64,000 nt of DNA from UBA668 sp043721915 (GTDB lineage Bacteria > Actinomycetota > Acidimicrobiia > Acidimicrobiales > Ilumatobacteraceae): contig JAYSPV010000112.1 in assembly GCA_043721915.1 (NCBI GenBank), positions 1-64,000 on the forward strand. The letters are read 5' to 3'. Positions 17,434-26,341 of this stretch are shown in pieces. Numbering within the stretch: the stretch's first letter is position 1; each line of letters opens with the position of its first letter. A program made the position numbers and the translations under genes. The notes under the pieces were generated by a model that was not told the DNA's origin, ran no database searches, and worked only from the letters and a program-made list of their open reading frames with translations.

Positions 17434-18009
17434 GTGTGGAATCATGAGGCGGTGCCGTACTTCATCGAGCGAGACACGCTGACCATCATCGTCACTGCGC
17501 CGGGCAGTGACCCGCCGCACAACAGCGACGTCATCGACGGTGAGACTGTTGCGGCGTGCGCTGAGTTCCTGCGCCACGGTGAGGCGATCACGGCGGTGCA
17601 GAGATCTGCGCTGCTGGTGGGCGACGCGAACGGATACATCAACGGAGTCGATCCGGAGGCCGCGGCAGTCCGACTCATGCGACACGAACAGCAACGGGAC
17701 TCGCCCGCTCTACCCGCCGCTGGCCAGTGGGAACACCGGGTGGTCCCGATGATCGAGTACCTCGGACTGGGGACCGCGCGAGGTACGGCCGGACGAATGG
17801 AAGAGGCAAACAACCAGCTTGCCGCCGAGGGATGGGAGCTGGTGACGACTTCGGAACGCGACAGCCGTTGGATGGGCGGCGAGACAGTCATCCTGACGGT
17901 CCGGAGATACGTGGTGACAGAGCACCTCTTCGCCGAACGATTCCGGGCGGAGGAGCGAATCCGTCAGCGAGTGCTTCGCGAGCTCGCAACCGACACCGGC
18001 ACCCAGTAG
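17434..18009 (+). CDS. DUF4177-like protein of unknown function
   Basis: A 191-residue soluble protein. The central part, QWEHRVVPMIEYLG ... MEEANNQLAAEGWELVTTSER ... VILTVRRY (about 100-158), matches the pattern of the DUF4177 fold, a small beta-sheet domain with the recurring 'L-x-x-EGWELV' turn. The N-terminal 90 residues and the Arg/Glu-rich C-terminal helix have no assignment. Start is uncertain: GTG 17434 gives the full frame, while GTG 17452 (VPYFIERD) has an AATCAT hexamer 6 nt before it in the leaderless pattern seen elsewhere here. It converges with the PLP-enzyme gene 6 bp away. Confidence 0.75.
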   Translation: MWNHEAVPYFIERDTLTIIVTAPGSDPPHNSDVIDGETVAACAEFLRHGEAITAVQRSALLVGDANGYINGVDPEAAAVRLMRHEQQRDSPALPAAGQWEHRVVPMIEYLGLGTARGTAGRMEEANNQLAAEGWELVTTSERDSRWMGGETVILTVRRYVVTEHLFAERFRAEERIRQRVLRELATDTGTQ

Positions 18010-18015
18010 CGAACC

Positions 18016-19389
18016 TCAGGCCGGTGGCAAACCTTGCGTCGCGTCGAGCCACCACGACATTCCGCTCTCGATCTGCTCGCGAGTGACACCACCCGCGTAG
18101 AACGCACCCGAGCGGGCCGGTGTGCCGGCCTTCGACCGCGCGTACGCGATCGCCTCGGCGAGGTCGGCGGCGAAATGTTCCACCACACCCTCCTGTGTGT
18201 TCGGGCGGGTCACGCAGAAGTGCAATGCGGCCGGCTTCTGCAGGCCGTTCAATCGCCACCGTTGCGACGCCAGGTAGTCGTTCACCAGGAAGATGTCGAG
18301 GCCGGATTCGTCGGTGGTGGTGAACGCGACGTTGAAGAACGGGTTGCCCAACACACGCAGTTCGGGCACGGCTTCGATCGTGGCCCGCAATGCGGCTGCG
18401 GTGCGGAAGATGTCGCCGGCGATTGCGAGATATCCCTCGCGACCGAGCGTCACCATCGCTGCCCACGCGGCCGCGATGATGCCACCCGACCGTGAGCCAC
18501 TCATCCCGGGCGACGTGTAGAGACCACCAGGCCATTCGGGCACGATGAAGTACTGCAGCCGGCGCAACTCTGCGCTGCGGTAGGTGAGCACACTCGAGCC
18601 CTTCAGCCCGAAGCCGTACTTGTGCGTGTCGGCGCTGATCGAGGTCACACCCGGCAGGCGGAAGTCCCAGGTGGGGACCGGGTAGCCGAGGTCCTGACCC
18701 CACGCAAGGATGAACCCGCCCAGGCAACCGTCGACGTGCAGGTTGATCCCGCGCTCGAGCGCGAGTTCGGACAGCTCCGAGATCGGGTCGATCAGACCGT
18801 GCGGGTAGGTACCGGCGGAACCGACCAACGCCACCGTGTTCTCGTCGATCAGCGACCGCACCGAATCCATGTCGGCGATGAACTCGTCCGTCACCGCGGC
18901 CTTGCGCAGATCGATGCCGAAGTAGTGCCCACCCTTGTCGAGCGCAGGGTGCGCGGTGACCGGCATCACAACGTTCGGATTGGCGATTCCGCGCGCGCGA
19001 CCCCACTCGCGGTAGACGAGCAGCGGGTTCATCAGGCTCTCGGTGCCGCCGCTGGTGAGCACACCGAAGGGGCCACCCTCCACCGCGCCCGGCGCATGCA
19101 ACAGATCAGCGGTCATCGCGATGATCTCGCCCTCGAAGCGGGTGGCGCTGGGGTACATGTCGCGCTGCAGCACGTTGGCGTGGCTGTAGTGGCCGAACAC
19201 CTCGTTGAGGAACTCGTAGTGCTCCTCGTCACCGCTGTAGATGCTGCCGCTGACCTTGCCCTCGTGGTAGGGCGAGTCCTCGATCTCGGCCATCGCCTCG
19301 ATCTCGGCGAGCACGTCGGCTCGCGGACGACCCTGCTGAGGAAAGGCCCGGGTGACGGGAAAACGTTCGGCGTAGGGGTACAAGCCCAT
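18016..19389 (-). CDS. PLP-dependent lyase/decarboxylase, sphingosine-1-phosphate-lyase-like
   Basis: A 457-residue fold-type I PLP enzyme of the group II decarboxylase superfamily. Motifs seen: TSGGTES (112-118), YPHGLIDPI (195-203), HVDGCLGGF (218-226) and SADTHKYGFGLKGSS (252-266), where K257 should form the Schiff base. The run from 'VDGCLGGF' to 'DTHKYG..KGSS' and the 'SGSRSGG' segment resemble eukaryotic Dpl1/SGPL1 more closely than glutamate or tyrosine decarboxylase. That family splits phosphorylated sphingoid bases into a fatty aldehyde and phosphoethanolamine. The substrate here is not known. Start ATG with AAGGAG ribosome-binding site. The N-terminal membrane segment of eukaryotic S1P lyase is absent. 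The FGGY kinase gene ends 19 bp upstream, so the two are likely co-transcribed. Confidence 0.85.
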   Translation of the reverse strand: MGLYPYAERFPVTRAFPQQGRPRADVLAEIEAMAEIEDSPYHEGKVSGSIYSGDEEHYEFLNEVFGHYSHANVLQRDMYPSATRFEGEIIAMTADLLHAPGAVEGGPFGVLTSGGTESLMNPLLVYREWGRARGIANPNVVMPVTAHPALDKGGHYFGIDLRKAAVTDEFIADMDSVRSLIDENTVALVGSAGTYPHGLIDPISELSELALERGINLHVDGCLGGFILAWGQDLGYPVPTWDFRLPGVTSISADTHKYGFGLKGSSVLTYRSAELRRLQYFIVPEWPGGLYTSPGMSGSRSGGIIAAAWAAMVTLGREGYLAIAGDIFRTAAALRATIEAVPELRVLGNPFFNVAFTTTDESGLDIFLVNDYLASQRWRLNGLQKPAALHFCVTRPNTQEGVVEHFAADLAEAIAYARSKAGTPARSGAFYAGGVTREQIESGMSWWLDATQGLPPA

Positions 19390-19408
19390 GGTGGCTCCTT
19401 GCGACAGA

Positions 19409-20911
19409 TCAGTGGGTTCGAGCGGAGAGTGCGGGGTGCAGCGCAGCGAGACGGGCAAGCGCACCGTCCATCCGTGAGCGGCTGGACGGGTCGGGCTCGT
19501 GTACCTGCGCAGTGTGCAACAGCGACGGTACGTCGGAAAGGACGAGCATGCCGAGCGCTGCGAACGCAAGGAAGGCCGCACCGCGGGCATTCGTCGCGCG
19601 CGGTGCGGCCAGCCGATGCACCGGGCGGTCGGCCGCGTCGGCCAACAACTGCGCCCACAGCGGGCTCTGCGCGCCGCCACCACCGAAACGCAGGAACGAG
19701 AACTCGTTACCGACGAACGCCTCGACATGCGGCAGCAACCACGCGAGGTTGAGGGCAATGCCTTCCAGCGTGGCGCGCATCGCGTGCCGACGATCGTGCG
19801 TCAGACCGAGCCCGATGTACGCGCCACGCACGTCATCATTCGGTTGCGGTGCGTTGGAACCGATCAGCCACGGCAGGAACTGTGCGCCGTCGGCGTCCAC
19901 CGCGGCCGCATCGGCGAGCGCGGACTCGACGTCGGCGCCGTAACCGAACAGTTGGCGCGCCCATTCGAACGCCCGGCCACCGACGCCGTTCTCCGCCATC
20001 ACGTAGTACATCCCGTGCAACGGGCTGGGCACCGCCAGCAGGCCGGCACGGATGTTGCCACGCCCTTGCGCAACATCGTGCTGCGCGATGTGGCTGACCA
20101 TCACCGAGGTGGTGCCGATGATCACCGAGCCATCCGTGGGCCCGAGCGCACCCGTGCCGACTGCCGAGGTGATCGAATCGATGGTGCCGGCGACGACCGG
20201 CGTGCCCGCCGCAATCCCCAACTCGGCGGCCACCGCTGACGTGACGCCACCGACGACGCTGTTCATCGGCACCAGCGGCGCCAGCTTCGACGGGTCGAGC
20301 CGTGTGGCAGCAACCAGCACCGGGTCGTACTCGGTGGCGCCCCATGTGCGGTTGTCGCAGACCAGCTGGCCGAACACCGTCGACTGCGTGGCAGTGACTC
20401 GGCCGGTCAGCCGCGCCGTCAGGTAGTCCATCGGTTCCACCAGCGCGGCCGCGTTCGCGTATGCCGACGGGTGTCGGGTCTGCAACACGTGCGCGTGGGC
20501 GACGTTGTCGTGCCCGCTCGGTAGCGGCATCATCCCGTGTCGTTCGACGAACAGCGCGAACGAGTCGCGGTCGAGCAAGCTGCGGCTGTGTGCCGCAGCA
20601 CGGCTGTCCATCCACAGGATGCACGGCCCTGTCGGCATGCCATCGGCCGCGACGGGCACGGTGCTCATGTACTGGCTCGTCACGGCCACGGCCGCGATCG
20701 GCGGGGTCGGCCGCACCGCGGCGACGAGCTCCTGCGTCGCCGCCACGACAGCGGCCCACATCGCGTTCGGGTCCTGCTCGGCACCGCCATCGGGCAGCAG
20801 CTCAGTCGCAACCTCGGCGCTGCGCCACCCGAGCGTGCTGCCGTCCGAGCCGACGAGCGCGACCTTCGGGCCACCCGTACCGAGATCGATGGCCAGCACG
20901 TACTCCGTCAC
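19409..20911 (-). CDS. FGGY-family carbohydrate kinase
   Basis: A 500-residue kinase of the xylulokinase/gluconokinase/glycerol kinase group, which phosphorylates sugars or polyols with ATP. The N-terminal phosphate loop AIDLGTGGPKVAL (7-19), the SQYMSTVPV region, the FGGY-type second phosphate motif (GVIIGTTSVMVSH area) and the adenosine motif FLRFGGGGAQSPLWAQLLAD near the C-terminus are visible. The substrate cannot be read from sequence. GTG start; a CAATGT hexamer sits 6 nt upstream, one mismatch from the leaderless -10 pattern. It is the first gene of a two-gene unit with the S1P-lyase-like enzyme. Confidence 0.9.
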   Translation of the reverse strand: MTEYVLAIDLGTGGPKVALVGSDGSTLGWRSAEVATELLPDGGAEQDPNAMWAAVVAATQELVAAVRPTPPIAAVAVTSQYMSTVPVAADGMPTGPCILWMDSRAAAHSRSLLDRDSFALFVERHGMMPLPSGHDNVAHAHVLQTRHPSAYANAAALVEPMDYLTARLTGRVTATQSTVFGQLVCDNRTWGATEYDPVLVAATRLDPSKLAPLVPMNSVVGGVTSAVAAELGIAAGTPVVAGTIDSITSAVGTGALGPTDGSVIIGTTSVMVSHIAQHDVAQGRGNIRAGLLAVPSPLHGMYYVMAENGVGGRAFEWARQLFGYGADVESALADAAAVDADGAQFLPWLIGSNAPQPNDDVRGAYIGLGLTHDRRHAMRATLEGIALNLAWLLPHVEAFVGNEFSFLRFGGGGAQSPLWAQLLADAADRPVHRLAAPRATNARGAAFLAFAALGMLVLSDVPSLLHTAQVHEPDPSSRSRMDGALARLAALHPALSARTH

Positions 20912-20986
20912 GCAACCACATTGCCAGATGCGCCACCGCAGGGCACCGTGTCGCTCGAACCCCGAGGCGTGCTACACCTTGTCATC

Positions 20987-21916
20987 ATGACTCGCCAGAT
21001 GACGTCCCACGCCGACGTCGAGGCGCTCGCGCGCCAGGTTCCCGGTTGGGCCGATCAGCCGATCGAGGTCTCCCACCTGCACGGCGGGATCACCAACACG
21101 AACTTCGTGGCACGGGTGGACGGCCAGCCATTCGTCATCCGCATCCCTGGCGAGCGCACCGAGTTGCTGGGCATCGATCGCGCCAACGAGGCCGAAGCCG
21201 CAACCCGTGCTGCCCAGCTCGGCATCGGCCCGTCGGTCATCGGCGAACTGCCGGGGATCGGCACGCTGATCACCGCCCTCGTGCCCGGGCGCCATCTCGA
21301 ACCGGTGCCATTCACCAATCGCCTCGTTGAGGTCGTGGGCCTCCTGCACACGTTCCACAACAGCGGGCCACTGCGTGGGGCATTCCCCATCCACCGCGTC
21401 GTGGAATGGCACGCACGCGATGCGTCCTCCTACGGCGTGGTGCCGCCACCGTCGTACGGGATGCTGCATCAGCAGAGTCGCCGCATCGAGGCCGCGTTCG
21501 CGGTCAACCCTCTGCCGGCGGTGCCATGCCACAACGACCTGCTGCCCGGCAACGTGCTGTTCGACGAGGCCGGCGATCGAGTGTGGCTGCTCGACTTCGA
21601 GTACGCCGGCATGAACGACCGCTTCTTCGACCTCGGCAACCTCAGCGTCAACTGCGGCCTCGACAAGGCCGGAGACGAGACCTTGCTGCGCCTCTACTTC
21701 GGCGAGGTCACCGCGCCGCGCCTGGCCCGACTGGCGCTGATGAAGATGATGAGCGAGTTCCGTGAAGGCATGTGGGCCGTCGTGCAGCAGGCGATCAGCA
21801 CGCTCGACACCGACTTCGTGGCCTACGCACACGAGCGGTTGGGCAACTGCGAGCGCTTGGCCACGCAGCCTCAGTTCGAGCAGTGGCTCACGGACGCCGC
21901 CGGCCCGGTCGCCTGA
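20987..21916 (+). CDS. Choline/ethanolamine-kinase-like phosphotransferase (APH fold)
   Basis: A 309-residue protein-kinase-fold phosphotransferase. Seen: the glycine-rich HLHGGITNTNFVA (30-42) typical of choline-kinase-type proteins, the catalytic loop PCHNDLLPGNVLFD (180-193, D184 and N189) and the metal-binding LLDFEYAG (201-208, D203). The 'GG-x-T-N' loop and 'DFEYAG' favour choline, ethanolamine or another small amino alcohol over aminoglycosides. The enzyme is likely cytoplasmic. It is divergent from the FGGY kinase. Start ATG without a visible ribosome-binding site, so a leaderless mRNA is likely. Substrate is inferred; thiamine or other small alcohols remain possible. Confidence 0.82.
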   Translation: MTRQMTSHADVEALARQVPGWADQPIEVSHLHGGITNTNFVARVDGQPFVIRIPGERTELLGIDRANEAEAATRAAQLGIGPSVIGELPGIGTLITALVPGRHLEPVPFTNRLVEVVGLLHTFHNSGPLRGAFPIHRVVEWHARDASSYGVVPPPSYGMLHQQSRRIEAAFAVNPLPAVPCHNDLLPGNVLFDEAGDRVWLLDFEYAGMNDRFFDLGNLSVNCGLDKAGDETLLRLYFGEVTAPRLARLALMKMMSEFREGMWAVVQQAISTLDTDFVAYAHERLGNCERLATQPQFEQWLTDAAGPVA

Positions 21917-21919
21917 ACC

Positions 21920-22336
21920 TCAGCCGACCCACGGGCCCATGCCCGTGACCCGGTTGATCGTGATGCGTGCGATGCGGCCCGCAGGAGGGTTGTCCATCGG
22001 CGGGAACTTCACATCGGGGCCGAGGAACATCGGGGCGAGGGCCTGCAACAGTTCGGGGGCGCCACCGGCTGTGATCCTCGCCGTGGCCGTGGAGGACGGC
22101 GTAATTGTCGAGTCCGATCTGGTTGGCGCCCGGCGCCTCGAAGGACACCGTCACCCGCGGGTCGCGCTGCATGTTGCGCATCTTCTGACCGTCGCCGAGG
22201 TGTGCCACCAGCACGTCGTCGCCGTCACGGCCGAGCCACACCACGGTGACCTGCGGCGAGCCATCGGGGTTGAGCGTGACGAGGTGACCATGCACCCCGT
22301 GTCGATGAGCGCTTTCAAGTCAGGATGCAGTTCCAT
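21920..22336 (-). pseudogene. PPOX-fold (F420/flavin split-barrel) protein gene, two frameshifts
   Basis: Reads as one 138-residue PPOX-class oxidoreductase if two frame changes are allowed. The ATG frame gives MELHPDLKALIDT, then a one-base loss near the G-run around 22290-22297 moves coding into HGHLVTLNPDGSPQVTVVWL and onward to YAVLHGH. A one-base gain near 22075-22085 returns to the original frame for RITAGGAPELLQAL through RITINRVTGMGPWVG and the stop at 21920. Both ends share one frame, so the changes compensate and leave about 70 residues out of frame. Family members bind FMN or F420 and reduce small molecules. It may be a decayed gene or carry sequencing errors. It converges with the phosphotransferase gene 3 bp away. 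Confidence 0.8.
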
Positions 22337-22372
22337 GCGCCAACGGTATACGCCAGACCACCCACGCGGAAC

Positions 22373-22409
22373 GGGCCGGTCCCCGGCCACTCAGACAGGG
22401 AACCGGCCC
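22373..22409 (-). terminator. Hairpin downstream of the APC permease gene
   Basis: Arms 22373-22383 and 22398-22409 pair over 11 bp with a single bulged A, with a 14-nt loop. It lies 26 bp past the permease stop codon and before the broken PPOX gene on the same strand, fitting a terminator for the permease transcript. No T-run. Confidence 0.55.
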
Positions 22410-22434
22410 ACGCTTCAGCGCTGACGCTCGGCAG

Positions 22435-24111
22435 CTAGACCGCCCGGCCGTGCTCCACAGCGTCGAGCTCGCGCTCGATTGCACGGAGCTCTTCGGGTGT
22501 GCCCTGCACCTTCGGGCCAGTGAACCACTTCTTGCCACCGAACCTCCAGTACAGGCCAAAGGCAATGGCGGAGGTGATGATCAACGGCGCTGTGAAGTTG
22601 AAGTTGTTCTGGCGGAAGAACACTCCGTCGCCCGCGATGTCGTTCTTGTCGCCCCAGATCGGCCAGAACGGCCAGAACAGGGGGGCGAAAAACAGGACCG
22701 TGATGAGTGCGATCCAGACCAGCGCCGTCCAACCGACCAGCTTGTGCCTGCCCTTCAAGTTCCACGGACCCGTCTTGAATTCGGGATTTGTCAGCCGCAG
22801 GTAGATCGGAATCGCATAGGCGATGTACAAACCGATCACGCAGATGCCTGTCATCGCGAAGAAGGCCGTCGAGAACCTGCCGACTCCGCTGCCCTTGACG
22901 TACAGCGAAGTGGACCCGAGGAGCGCTGACAGACCAACGCCAAGCCACACCGAGTTCGTTGGCGTGCGTGTCTTCGGGTTGATCTTGTGCCAGATCTTCG
23001 ATCCGGGCAGTGCACCGTCGCGGCTGAATGCGTAGATCATTCGGCTGTTGGCAGTCACGGAGGCCATACCGCAGAAGAACTGGCCGATGATGCAGATGAA
23101 GATCAAGAGCTTGGCCAGTCCTGTGCCAACGGCGCCGGAGATCAGCCGGTTGGCGGCGTTGATCAGGAACGGGTCCTCCGCGGGCCCGAAGGCGATGCCG
23201 TCGTACCCACGACCCAGGCGATCGACGCCGCCCTTCTTGGGGAGCGCAGAGATCATCGACAAGTTGAGCACCAGGGCCGCGATCGCCGAGATATAGATCG
23301 ACCGCACAATTGCCTTCGGTGCCTCGGTGCGAGCACCGACGGTCTCCTCGCTGACGTGCGCCGAGGCGTCGAAACCAGTGATCGTGTACTGCGCCAGCAA
23401 CATTCCGAGGGCGAACAGGTACACGGTGATGAATACTCCTCCGGACCAGCCCGTCATCGAATAGCCGACGTTGTCGGCGCCATCGAATGCCGCCCCGATG
23501 CCACGGTTGTTGGTCGGCGCGATGAACAGCACGCCGGCGATGACCGCCACGCCGATCACATGCCACCAGACGCTGATGTCGCCGAGGACCTTGACCAGGT
23601 TGATGCTGAACGTGTTCAGCAAGCCGTGAGCCAGCAGCACCAGCAGGAAGATCAGGAAGATCCCGTTGACGGTCAGCCGGTACGAGTCGTCGAACATGCG
23701 GATGAAGTAGCCGATGAACACGGCCAACGCATAGTCGACGCTGGCGATGACGCCGATCTGCCCGAGCAGGTTGAACCAGCCGGTGAACCAAGCCCACCGC
23801 GCACCGTTCTTCTTGGCCAACTTGGCTGACCAGTAGTACAGGCCGCCGGCTGTGGGATAGGCGGAGCAAATCTCCGCCATCGCCATGCCGACCAGCAGTG
23901 CGAAGAAGCCGACGATGATCCAGCCGAGTGTGATCACTCGTGGACCACCGGTGACCATCCCGAGCCAGAATGCCGTCATGCCACCGGCGAGGATCGAGAT
24001 GATCGAGAAGCTGATCGCGAAGTTGCTGAACGTTGACATGCCGCGGTGCAGCTCTTGGGCGTAGCCCATCGAATGCAAATGGTCGCGGTCTTCATCCACA
24101 GTGTCTGCCAT
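22435..24111 (-). CDS. APC-superfamily amino acid/amine permease
   Basis: A 558-residue inner-membrane transporter with about 12 hydrophobic segments, likely proton-coupled. The family start FSNFAISFSIISILAGGMTAFWLG, the EICSAYPTAGGLYYWSAKLA helix and the LAQYTITGFDASAHVSEETVGARTEAPKAI loop resemble the GABA/choline/amino-acid permease branch (Uga4/BAT1-like). Start ATG (MADTVDEDR) with the strong ribosome-binding site AAGGAGGGG about 5 nt before it. An earlier in-frame codon is therefore rejected. It lies downstream of an amidotransferase and an aldehyde dehydrogenase on the same strand, and two PuuD-like hydrolases are divergent. This suggests import of an amine or amino acid that is then broken down. 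Confidence 0.9.
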   Translation of the reverse strand: MADTVDEDRDHLHSMGYAQELHRGMSTFSNFAISFSIISILAGGMTAFWLGMVTGGPRVITLGWIIVGFFALLVGMAMAEICSAYPTAGGLYYWSAKLAKKNGARWAWFTGWFNLLGQIGVIASVDYALAVFIGYFIRMFDDSYRLTVNGIFLIFLLVLLAHGLLNTFSINLVKVLGDISVWWHVIGVAVIAGVLFIAPTNNRGIGAAFDGADNVGYSMTGWSGGVFITVYLFALGMLLAQYTITGFDASAHVSEETVGARTEAPKAIVRSIYISAIAALVLNLSMISALPKKGGVDRLGRGYDGIAFGPAEDPFLINAANRLISGAVGTGLAKLLIFICIIGQFFCGMASVTANSRMIYAFSRDGALPGSKIWHKINPKTRTPTNSVWLGVGLSALLGSTSLYVKGSGVGRFSTAFFAMTGICVIGLYIAYAIPIYLRLTNPEFKTGPWNLKGRHKLVGWTALVWIALITVLFFAPLFWPFWPIWGDKNDIAGDGVFFRQNNFNFTAPLIITSAIAFGLYWRFGGKKWFTGPKVQGTPEELRAIERELDAVEHGRAV

Positions 24112-24180
24112 GGATCCCCTCCTTGTGTAGGCATCAGAGACTCTTCGAGCCGCCAATACCCCCACTCGCAGCCCGACGAG

Positions 24181-24882
24181 TTATGCGAGGTTTAGCACGT
24201 CGTGGAACTCGCTCGGAACGATGCTCTCGCAGAACCAGTCGACGATGCGGTCGGCGTTCTCCCTGCTGTCGCCGACCGATGCCTGCGTGGCGGCCATCAG
24301 CGCTTCCGCGCTGGAACCGATGCGGACGAGTTCGTCGGCGCCCAAGCCGGTGGTCCACCGACGCAGCATCGCCTCGTTGGCCTCCGGGTGGAACTGCGTA
24401 CAGAAGTTGCGGCCCAGCTTCCATGCCTGCGGGCCGACTGCGCTACGCGCCAGCTCGGTGGCGTGGCCGGGGACCGTGACCACGTCGTAGTGCCACTGCA
24501 TCCACGGGCCTTCGGCGATGGTCGTCGGGATGTCGGAGACGACATCCATCCAGCCGATCTCGGGCTCGCGAGCGCGCTCGACCGTGCCACCGAAGGCATG
24601 GGCCATCACCTGGTTGCCGAAGCAGATACCGAACACTGGCACTCCACGGCGGGCGGCCTCATGGAGGACTGCCACTTCGGCCGACACGCTGTGCGCGACC
24701 TCGGGCCAGTAGACGCTCCACTCGCTGCCGAGCAGCAGCACCAGCTCGTGACCGTCGAGCGACGGCCAGTCGCCGGGGTGCTCGCGGTGGCACTCGTCGA
24801 ACGCATAGCCGTGCGAGTGGAACCGCTCGCCGACGAAACCGGCATCGGCATCATTTGCATTGGCGATGAGCAAGGCGCGCAC
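24181..24882 (-). CDS. Class I glutamine amidotransferase-like protein
   Basis: A 233-residue GATase1-fold protein. The nucleophile is C87 in VFGICFGNQVMAHAFGG, completed by H165 and E167 in CTQFHPEANE, so the triad is intact. It stands alone, without a synthetase domain. It resembles the free-standing GMP-synthase-like amidotransferases that occur in amine catabolism clusters and may hydrolyse a gamma-glutamyl compound or donate ammonia to a partner. GTG start with TACGGT 7 nt upstream, pointing to a leaderless transcript. The aldehyde dehydrogenase gene ends 51 bp upstream, and the permease start is 70 bp downstream. Confidence 0.85.
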   Translation of the reverse strand: MRALLIANANDADAGFVGERFHSHGYAFDECHREHPGDWPSLDGHELVLLLGSEWSVYWPEVAHSVSAEVAVLHEAARRGVPVFGICFGNQVMAHAFGGTVERAREPEIGWMDVVSDIPTTIAEGPWMQWHYDVVTVPGHATELARSAVGPQAWKLGRNFCTQFHPEANEAMLRRWTTGLGADELVRIGSSAEALMAATQASVGDSRENADRIVDWFCESIVPSEFHDVLNLA

Positions 24883-24889
24883 GGCACGT

Positions 24890-24895
24890 ACCGTA
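24890..24895 (-). promoter_or_regulatory. Putative -10 element (TACGGT), leaderless amidotransferase promoter
   Basis: TACGGT reads toward the amidotransferase gene and ends 7 nt before its GTG start. It lies in the 51-bp gap after the aldehyde dehydrogenase gene, suggesting the amidotransferase can be transcribed separately from it. Confidence 0.5.
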
Positions 24896-24933
24896 TCTCG
24901 TCGTTCGGCTGGAACGCCGTAGCGCGCTTCGGC

Positions 24934-26295
24934 TCAGCCGGTGGTGTCGATGAAGATGTTCTTCAGCTCGGTGTAGTGGCTGAGAACCGTCATCGAGTGC
25001 TCGCGACCCAGACCGCTCTGCTTGAAGCCACCGAACGGCGTCCAGTAGCGCACCGACGAGTTGGAGTTGACGCTGATCGTGCCGGCCTCCATCGCCCGCG
25101 ACACACGCAGCGCCTTGGCCCCGTCGCGGGTCCACACAGAACCCGACAGGCCGAACTCGCTGTCGTTGCAGAGGCGGATCGCGTCGGCTTCATCGTCGAA
25201 CGGGATGACCACCACGACCGGCCCGAAGATCTCCTCGCGCACGACGCGCGCATCGGGATCCGTGGGGGTGGCGATCATCGTCGGGTGCCAATAGCCGGGG
25301 CCGGCGGGCACGTCGCTGGTGAACACGGTGTCGAGCCCTTCGCTGAAACCGCGCACGGTGGCCAGGTGCTCCTTGGTGACCAGCGGGCCCATCGCACTGT
25401 CGGGCGACATCGGGTCGCCGATGGTGAACGCCTTCGTCGCCTCGACCAGCAGTCCGAGGAACCGATCGAACACCGAACGCTCCACCAGGATGCGGCTGCG
25501 CGCGCAGCAGTCCTGGCCGCTGTTGTCGAACACCGCGCCGGGCGCGGCTGCAGCCGCCTTCTCGAGATCGGCGTCCGCGAACACGATGTTGGCGCTCTTG
25601 CCGCCGAGCTCGAGCGTCACCCTCTTCACCTGCTCGGCGCACCCGGCCATGATCCGTTTGCCGACCTCGGTGCTGCCCGTGAACGACACCTTGCGCACGT
25701 CGGGATGGGTGACGAAGCGCCATCCGACGTTGCTGCCACTGCCGACGACCACGTTGATGACACCCTCGGGGATGCCGGCCTCCAGCGCTAACTCACCGAG
25801 TCGCACGCTCGTGTGCGGGGTGATCTCGGCGGGCTTGAGCACGGCGGTGTTGCCGGCAGCGATGGCCGGGCCGAGCTTCCACCCGGCCATCATCATCGGG
25901 AAGTTCCACGGAGCGATCAGGCCGACCACACCCAACGGCTCGGGGAAGGTGAGGTTCACGCCGTTGGGCACCGGCAGCGTGGCGCCACCGAACTTCTCGA
26001 TCCCACCCGCGAAGTAGTGCATCACGTTGGACGCGTTGTTGGCACACCACACGCTGTTGCCGATGGTCATCCCCATGTTGCGGGTCTCCATCTCGCCCAG
26101 CTCCTGCGCATGGTCGGCGATCACGTCGGCGTAGCGCCGCATCAGGCGCGCCCGGTCGGCAGGGCTGATCGCACGCCAGACGGGGCCGGCGGCCTTCGCT
26201 GTGGCGATTGCGGCGTCGGTCTCCTCCACCGTCGCCGACGGCAGGTTGGAGATCGCTTCTTCGGTGGTCGGGTTGTACAGGGTCACGTTCGGCAC
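24934..26295 (-). CDS. NAD(P)-dependent aldehyde dehydrogenase (ALDH superfamily)
   Basis: A 453-residue enzyme that oxidises an aldehyde to the acid. Seen: APWNFPMMMAGWKLGPAIAAGNTAVLKPAE (cofactor site, about 128-157), FTGSTEVGKRI (205-215), the general base E229 in TLELGGKSANIVF, the nucleophile C263 in SGQDCCARSR, and EEIFGPVVVV. The chosen GTG (VPNVTLYNP) starts at the family N-terminus; an earlier GTG/ATG-type codon would overlap the divergent hydrolase promoter. The context with PuuD-like hydrolases suggests a PuuC-like role on an aminoaldehyde, which is inference. The ribosome-binding site GGAGG is rather far upstream (16 nt), so the exact start is uncertain. Confidence 0.93.
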   Translation of the reverse strand: MPNVTLYNPTTEEAISNLPSATVEETDAAIATAKAAGPVWRAISPADRARLMRRYADVIADHAQELGEMETRNMGMTIGNSVWCANNASNVMHYFAGGIEKFGGATLPVPNGVNLTFPEPLGVVGLIAPWNFPMMMAGWKLGPAIAAGNTAVLKPAEITPHTSVRLGELALEAGIPEGVINVVVGSGSNVGWRFVTHPDVRKVSFTGSTEVGKRIMAGCAEQVKRVTLELGGKSANIVFADADLEKAAAAAPGAVFDNSGQDCCARSRILVERSVFDRFLGLLVEATKAFTIGDPMSPDSAMGPLVTKEHLATVRGFSEGLDTVFTSDVPAGPGYWHPTMIATPTDPDARVVREEIFGPVVVVIPFDDEADAIRLCNDSEFGLSGSVWTRDGAKALRVSRAMEAGTISVNSNSSVRYWTPFGGFKQSGLGREHSMTVLSHYTELKNIFIDTTG

Positions 26296-26341
26296 AGCAT
26301 CCGAGGGTAGTCCTCCACCGCTCGTGCGCCAGACTGGTGCC

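Noticed and set aside
20537..20986. Upstream extension of the choline-kinase-like gene
   Set aside because: It overlaps the 5' part of the divergent FGGY kinase and has no kinase-like sequence before MTRQMTSHADV.
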